Source: CAZDOD01 sp964506935 (GTDB lineage Bacteria > Desulfobacterota > Zymogenia > Zymogenales > Zymogenaceae). From it: a DNA stretch of 10,577 nucleotides. The notes below the pieces were generated by a model. It made no database searches. It saw only the letters and a program-made list of their open reading frames with translations, and had not been told where the DNA came from. Below are positions 7,001 through 10,577 of the stretch, in pieces. The stretch spans positions 1-10,577 of the forward strand of contig CAZDOD010000098.1 in assembly GCA_964506935.1 (NCBI GenBank), written 5' to 3'. How positions within the stretch are numbered: position 1 is the stretch's first letter; each line of letters opens with the position of its first letter. The position numbers and the translations under genes are program-made.

Positions 7001-7756
7001 CTATTCGAGATATCTCTCAATAAAGTCTATCGACTTCATCCGCTTTCCAAGCTGGTGGTGTAGAAAGGCGAAAAGCGCCTTTTTGATCTCGTCCTTTGAT
7101 ACGGAGTTGTAATTTATCGAGGAGAGCCTCTCTTTTGGGAAATCAAGCGCCAAGGACATGGCCATGACCACACCCCTCGAAAAGCCTATCTTCTGGTCAA
7201 GTGGGTCTAAACAATCCGCGCATACCATCCCCCCCGCTCTGGGTATAAAAAAGCCGCCATTGGCCTTTGGATCGGCCTTCCCACACCTAAGGCAGATATT
7301 GAGTAATGGCGGTATCCCGAGTTTTTTAAGGGCCCTTAAGGTATAGGTAAAAAGGAGGTCATCCTTTGCCCCCAATTCCGTCAAGGATGCGAGGTATGAT
7401 ATTACGATCTCAAAGAGCTCGGGGGAAGGCTCCCCCTCGGGGGATAGCTCCAAGATGAGCTCCAGTATCAAGGAGGCAAAGACCATGCTTTTTGTGTCGG
7501 ATGAGATATTCTCGAATGTGTTTATCAGGACTGCGTCCTCGATGAGATAAAGCTCCCTCCCCCTCGGACGATAGACCTTGACGTTAGAGAGTGTCGCAAT
7601 GTCAAAGGTGTTGACAAAGCGCTTTCTGCTCCTCTTCGCTCCTTTTGCGATCCCCACTATCTTTCCCATCTTCTGGGTGAAAAGTCTTACCAGAAGATCC
7701 GATTCCCCCATGTCCCTTGTCTGGAGGACGACGGCGGGGGTAATGATCTTTTTCAT
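7001..7756 (-). CDS. recO: DNA repair and recombination mediator RecO
   Basis: RecO loads RecA onto SSB-coated single-stranded DNA together with RecR in the RecF pathway of gap repair, and it can anneal complementary strands. The protein is 251 residues, the usual length. Residues 1-80 form the OB-fold with the typical opening in which a peptide like AVVLQTRDMGESDLLVRLFT leads into GKIVGIAKGAK. The C-terminal helical part carries a zinc site with four cysteines, Cys155, Cys158, Cys179 and Cys182 (CLRC and CADC pairs), which many but not all RecO proteins have. The ATG at 7756 lies 3 bases after the mgtE stop. A short AGG in the junction is the only visible ribosome site, so translational coupling to mgtE is likely. 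A weak terminator follows. No recR or recF is present in the window. Confidence 0.95.
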   Translation of the reverse strand: MKKIITPAVVLQTRDMGESDLLVRLFTQKMGKIVGIAKGAKRSRKRFVNTFDIATLSNVKVYRPRGRELYLIEDAVLINTFENISSDTKSMVFASLILELILELSPEGEPSPELFEIVISYLASLTELGAKDDLLFTYTLRALKKLGIPPLLNICLRCGKADPKANGGFFIPRAGGMVCADCLDPLDQKIGFSRGVVMAMSLALDFPKERLSSINYNSVSKDEIKKALFAFLHHQLGKRMKSIDFIERYLE

Positions 7757-7759
7757 TGC

Positions 7760-9103
7760 CTAAAAAATGATAATGGTGGCGAGGGTGAAGTACATAAACA
7801 TACTGATGATATCGGTTGTGGTGCTCACGAACGGCCCGGAGGCCACAGCGGGGTCGATCCCAAGTTTATGAAGAACGAGAGGCATCATTGTACCCATTGT
7901 AGCTGCGATGGTCATGGATGCGAAGATTCCGAGACCCACCACCAGCCAAAGACTTACAATATTAATATAGAATATATGGGCAAAAATCCCCAGGAGAATT
8001 CCGTATGTTACTCCCAGGATTATTCCGACCCTGACCTCTCGGAAGACAACCTGCCAGATCCTTTTTATGTCTATGCTGCCGATGGCGATTCCTCGGACCA
8101 TTATGGTGGAGGACTGGGAGGCCACGTTTCCCCCCATCCCGGCGATTACCGGCATAAAGGCGGCCAGTACCAAAGCCTGGGCCAAGGTATCCTTAAATAT
8201 GCCGATGACGAGCGAAGCGATAATCCCCCCCACCCAGCTTGCAAAGAGCCAGGGGAGCCTCGTCGTTGCGCTCTTTATGACCGAGGAAGACCAGGCGTAG
8301 TCGTCGACGGCACCCGTGAGTTTTATAATATCCTCGGTTGCCTCATCCTCGAGGACGTCGACGATGTCGTCAACGGTGATACGGCCCACAAGCTTTTTGG
8401 AGTAGTCGACGACGGGAATCGTTATAAGGTCGTATTTCGCAAACATCCTCGCGACATCCTCCTGGTCGACATCTACGGTGACGTTGATGGGGTCTGTGTC
8501 CATTATACTGGAAACCTTTTTATTCGGTAAGGCGAGGATAAGCTTTCTTAAGGGGAGGACACCCGTCAGTTTTCCGAAGCGGTCGACGACGTATACGTTG
8601 TGGATGTCTTCAATCTCCTTGGAAATTGAGCGGATCTCCTCTATGGCGGTGGCGACCGTGTCATCCTCCGCTACACTGACAAGCTCGGTCTGCATGATTC
8701 CGCCTGCGGAATCCTCGTCGTAGCTCATGAGCATCTGGATGTCCTCGGCGTCCTCTTCGTCTATCTTCTCCAAGACCTCCTGAGCCATCTCATCTGGGAG
8801 GTCGTCGATGATGTCGGCGGCGTCGTCAGATTCGAGATCGTCGACTATCTCGGATAGCCTTTTACTCTGTATATCGGTTAGGATGAGCTGTCTCGTTTCA
8901 TCGTCCAATTGAACAATTACATCGGCGGCGGCTTTTGTGTCGAGAAGCGAGAAGACGAGCTTTTTTTCCGTGGGGACGAGATACATGATGAACTCCGCGA
9001 TGTCGGCCGGGTGGAAATTCTTGATCTCGGCGAGGAGCTCGCGGATGTCGTCATCCCTTATGAGGTCTTTTAGCCTTTTGGTCTTGCTTTTCGCCTTCGT
9101 CAT
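7760..9103 (-). CDS. mgtE: Magnesium channel/transporter MgtE
   Basis: MgtE is a dimeric inner-membrane Mg2+ channel gated by its cytosolic domain, which senses Mg2+. From the chosen ATG the protein has 447 residues; the T. thermophilus protein has 450. An acidic superhelical MgtE_N domain covers roughly 10-130, CBS domain 1 about 138-193, CBS domain 2 about 200-258 (ending VDDIVDVLEDEATEDI), and a five-helix pore domain about 283-447. The pore signature PVIAGMGGN is at 318-326, and Asp431 (in STTTDIISM) matches the selectivity Asp432 of the T. thermophilus protein. The frame is open to a GTG at 9169 with GGGAG close upstream. I chose ATG 9103 because GGTGA sits 8 bases before it and the domain begins right after it. 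recO follows 3 bases downstream. No Mg2+ riboswitch was recognised in the leader. The family is firm; the start is moderately sure. Confidence 0.94.
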   Translation of the reverse strand: MTKAKSKTKRLKDLIRDDDIRELLAEIKNFHPADIAEFIMYLVPTEKKLVFSLLDTKAAADVIVQLDDETRQLILTDIQSKRLSEIVDDLESDDAADIIDDLPDEMAQEVLEKIDEEDAEDIQMLMSYDEDSAGGIMQTELVSVAEDDTVATAIEEIRSISKEIEDIHNVYVVDRFGKLTGVLPLRKLILALPNKKVSSIMDTDPINVTVDVDQEDVARMFAKYDLITIPVVDYSKKLVGRITVDDIVDVLEDEATEDIIKLTGAVDDYAWSSSVIKSATTRLPWLFASWVGGIIASLVIGIFKDTLAQALVLAAFMPVIAGMGGNVASQSSTIMVRGIAIGSIDIKRIWQVVFREVRVGIILGVTYGILLGIFAHIFYINIVSLWLVVGLGIFASMTIAATMGTMMPLVLHKLGIDPAVASGPFVSTTTDIISMFMYFTLATIIIF

Positions 9104-9280
9104 GACATTCGTCACCAAAAAAAAGAGCGCCATTTTCGGCACAATAGTTATAGCGGCTAAGTTTGACACAAGACTCCCATAAAGTCAAGATATAAAACAG
9201 GAATCCAATTGACCCCAAAGACATGTTCCTATATCATTTTACCAATGCTTGCCAGAGAGCCTTGTCCCCTCCATTTTTAG

Positions 9281-9319
9281 TTGACAATGTCGCATAAAAT
9301 ATGTTACCTAAAGTAACAT
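9281..9319 (+). promoter_or_regulatory. Promoter region with operator-like palindrome upstream of the MFS gene
   Basis: A perfect TTGACA (9281-9286) lies 64 bases before the MFS start. The dyad ATGTTAC (9301-9307), CTAAA, GTAACAT (9313-9319) is perfect over 7+7 bases, and it extends by AAA/TTT after one mismatch. No good -10 lies 16-18 bases from the TTGACA. A TAAAAT (9295-9300) directly before the dyad could be a -10 but lacks a matching -35. The dyad would overlap the -10 or start site, which suits a repressor site. The bound regulator is unknown. Confidence 0.45.
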
Positions 9320-9350
9320 TTTTAAATTTTATATTGAGAGGATTACTAAG

Positions 9351-10577
9351 ATGAAACTCAACTATAAAAAGACATTTCTGATTGGGCTCGGCTTTTTCGG
9401 GGTCACAATCGTATGGACACTATATAACGCATTTGTGCCGATAATCCTGAGTGGCTTCATAACCTCAATCACGATCATCGGCCTGATTATGACCCTCGAC
9501 AATTTGCTCGCCGTAACGGTGCAGCCCATCGTGGGTGCCATAAGCGACAAGACAAAGACAAAGATAGGGAGGCGCATGCCCTATATACTTATAGGGGCGC
9601 CCATCGCGGCGATCTTCTTCGCCCTGATCCCGATCGTCAAAATATTATGGCTCCTAATCTTTTGTGTCTTCATGATGAACATCTTTATGGCGCTCTTTCG
9701 CTCTCCGGTAATAGCCCTCATGCCCGATATCATTCCGTCTCCATTGCGGAGCAAGGCGAACGGAGTGATCAACTTCATGGGAGGGGCGGGGGCGATAATC
9801 GTCTTCTTTATCGGGGGGCCGCTCTTTGATATCAACAGAAATATCCCCTTTTTCGGTCTCGCGGTAGTGATGCTTGCCGCGATAATTCTGTTATTTATCA
9901 CGATAAAAGAGCCCAAACAGATCCCCCACCAGGATGCGGAGGATATCTCGTGGCAGCTCGTCAAGGTCTCGACGATAGCCATCGTTGTGGGAGTGGTAGC
10001 ATTTCTGGTGTTGAACAAGACAGGTGTCCTGGACACCTTTTTTGGTAATGTACTGAAACCCTTCGGTTCACAAGACCCCGCAGACCTGACGGTTGCAGCC
10101 TATCAGGGTCAGATACTGATGGCGATCGTCTGTTTCGCTTTTATCGTTTTTATAACCATCTTCAAGAAGGTGGATAAAAACTCGATCTTCATTTTCCTAT
10201 CGATCTTCTTCTGGTTTTTCGGATACAACGCGGTGGAGACCTTCTTTACGCTTTACGGCGTAAATTTCCTGTGGATCTCCGCTGGTAAGGCGGCAATAAT
10301 TTTGGGTATATTCTCAACGACCTTTGTCATCTTTGCCATCCCCAGCGGCATGATAGCGACTCGAATAGGTAGACGAAAGACCATTATGGCGGGCCTCGCA
10401 GCTCTAGCTGTATTGTTGGGCGTTATGAGCTCAACTACCTCTGTGCTTCTGATCATCGGCATAATGTTTTTGGGGGGAATTTGCTGGGCGGCGGTAAATA
10501 TCAACTCCTATCCGATGATATGCGATATCACCACAGACGAGATGCTGGGAACTTACACCGGTCTATACTACTTCTTC
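9351..10577 (+). CDS. MFS transporter, SLC45/GPH-like, 3' end outside the window
   Basis: This is a major facilitator superfamily transporter of the cytoplasmic membrane, with 409 codons visible and no stop before the window edge. Relatives are usually about 430-450 residues, so only the last helix or so is missing. The N-half signature runs from Asp50 through QPIVGAISDK (58-67) to GRRMPY (73-78), the pattern shared by SLC45/sucrose-proton symporters and the GPH sugar-cation family. A second family block, FRSPVIALMPDIIPSPLRSKANG, is at 116-138. The central cytoplasmic loop is near 186-203, RIGRRK at 338-343 repeats the MFS loop motif in the C-half, and AAVNINSYPMICDI is at 380-393. Sugar or glycoside uptake with protons or sodium is a family-based guess; the substrate is not predictable. 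The ATG has GAGG 9 bases upstream. It is divergent from mgtE, and an operator-like palindrome precedes it. Confidence 0.88.
   Translation, partial: MKLNYKKTFLIGLGFFGVTIVWTLYNAFVPIILSGFITSITIIGLIMTLDNLLAVTVQPIVGAISDKTKTKIGRRMPYILIGAPIAAIFFALIPIVKILWLLIFCVFMMNIFMALFRSPVIALMPDIIPSPLRSKANGVINFMGGAGAIIVFFIGGPLFDINRNIPFFGLAVVMLAAIILLFITIKEPKQIPHQDAEDISWQLVKVSTIAIVVGVVAFLVLNKTGVLDTFFGNVLKPFGSQDPADLTVAAYQGQILMAIVCFAFIVFITIFKKVDKNSIFIFLSIFFWFFGYNAVETFFTLYGVNFLWISAGKAAIILGIFSTTFVIFAIPSGMIATRIGRRKTIMAGLAALAVLLGVMSSTTSVLLIIGIMFLGGICWAAVNINSYPMICDITTDEMLGTYTGLYYFF

Noticed and set aside
7868..8530. Plus-strand frame of 220 codons with a Cys/His-rich start resembling a zinc-binding protein
   Set aside because: It lies wholly antisense to mgtE, whose pore and CBS domains are clear. 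The Cys and His residues come from reading the complementary strand.
9104..9350. Mg2+-responsive riboswitch (M-box) in the mgtE leader
   Set aside because: I could not match the conserved M-box segments on the minus strand. A covariance-model search would be decisive.
9581..10036. Minus-strand frame of 151 codons
   Set aside because: It is antisense to the MFS transporter, whose frame is open throughout and carries family motifs.
1..10577. CRISPR arrays, insertion sequences, phage or defence genes
   Set aside because: No regularly spaced repeats, transposase, integrase or defence-type domains were seen on either strand.

Overview
The window reads as an ordinary stretch of bacterial chromosome of moderate GC. 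Isoleucine ATA and arginine AGA/AGG codons are common, start codons are mixed (ATG and GTG), several start codons have clear Shine-Dalgarno sites, and there are recognisable sigma70-type promoters. A lipobox protein and a protein with a classical signal peptide suggest, but do not prove, a Gram-negative-type envelope. A UbiE/MenG methyltransferase implies a respiratory quinone. I cannot name the organism. The mix would fit a deltaproteobacterium-like or other poorly characterised Gram-negative lineage, but that is inference. I see no tRNA, rRNA, CRISPR array, transposase, integrase or phage gene.

Left part (1-2889, plus strand): a short leader with an ambiguous tail of an upstream gene, then a 204-residue predicted lipoprotein with two FG-GAP/VCBS-like Asp-rich loops. 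After 86 bases comes a 684-residue secreted DUF3160 protein. These two are the least understood genes here and may form one envelope module.

Middle (2890-5520): the DUF3160 gene converges on a minus-strand tldE/pmbA gene (TldD/TldE peptidase system; no tldD in view). tldE is divergent from a plus-strand ubiE/menG gene. The tldE-ubiE gap holds a near-consensus promoter for tldE, and a second good promoter whose position suggests that the ubiE start lies downstream of the longest possible frame.

Right part (5521-9169, all minus strand, transcribed right to left): mgtE (Mg2+ channel/transporter) and recO (recombination mediator) are 3 bases apart and probably co-transcribed. A separate unit follows with its own promoter, a YugP-like membrane zinc peptidase, and then a small unrecognised two-helix membrane protein. 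A hairpin with seven T's separates the last two, but its T-run lies on the plus strand.

Right edge (9170-10577): the gap between mgtE and a divergent MFS transporter gene contains a perfect 7+7 inverted repeat that looks like an operator. The MFS gene (SLC45/GPH-like) runs off the window after 409 codons.

Most genes are housekeeping and appear intact. I found no convincing new multi-gene system. The items most worth following are the lipoprotein/DUF3160 pair, the palindrome before the MFS gene, the plus-oriented terminator at 6089-6119 and the small membrane protein.
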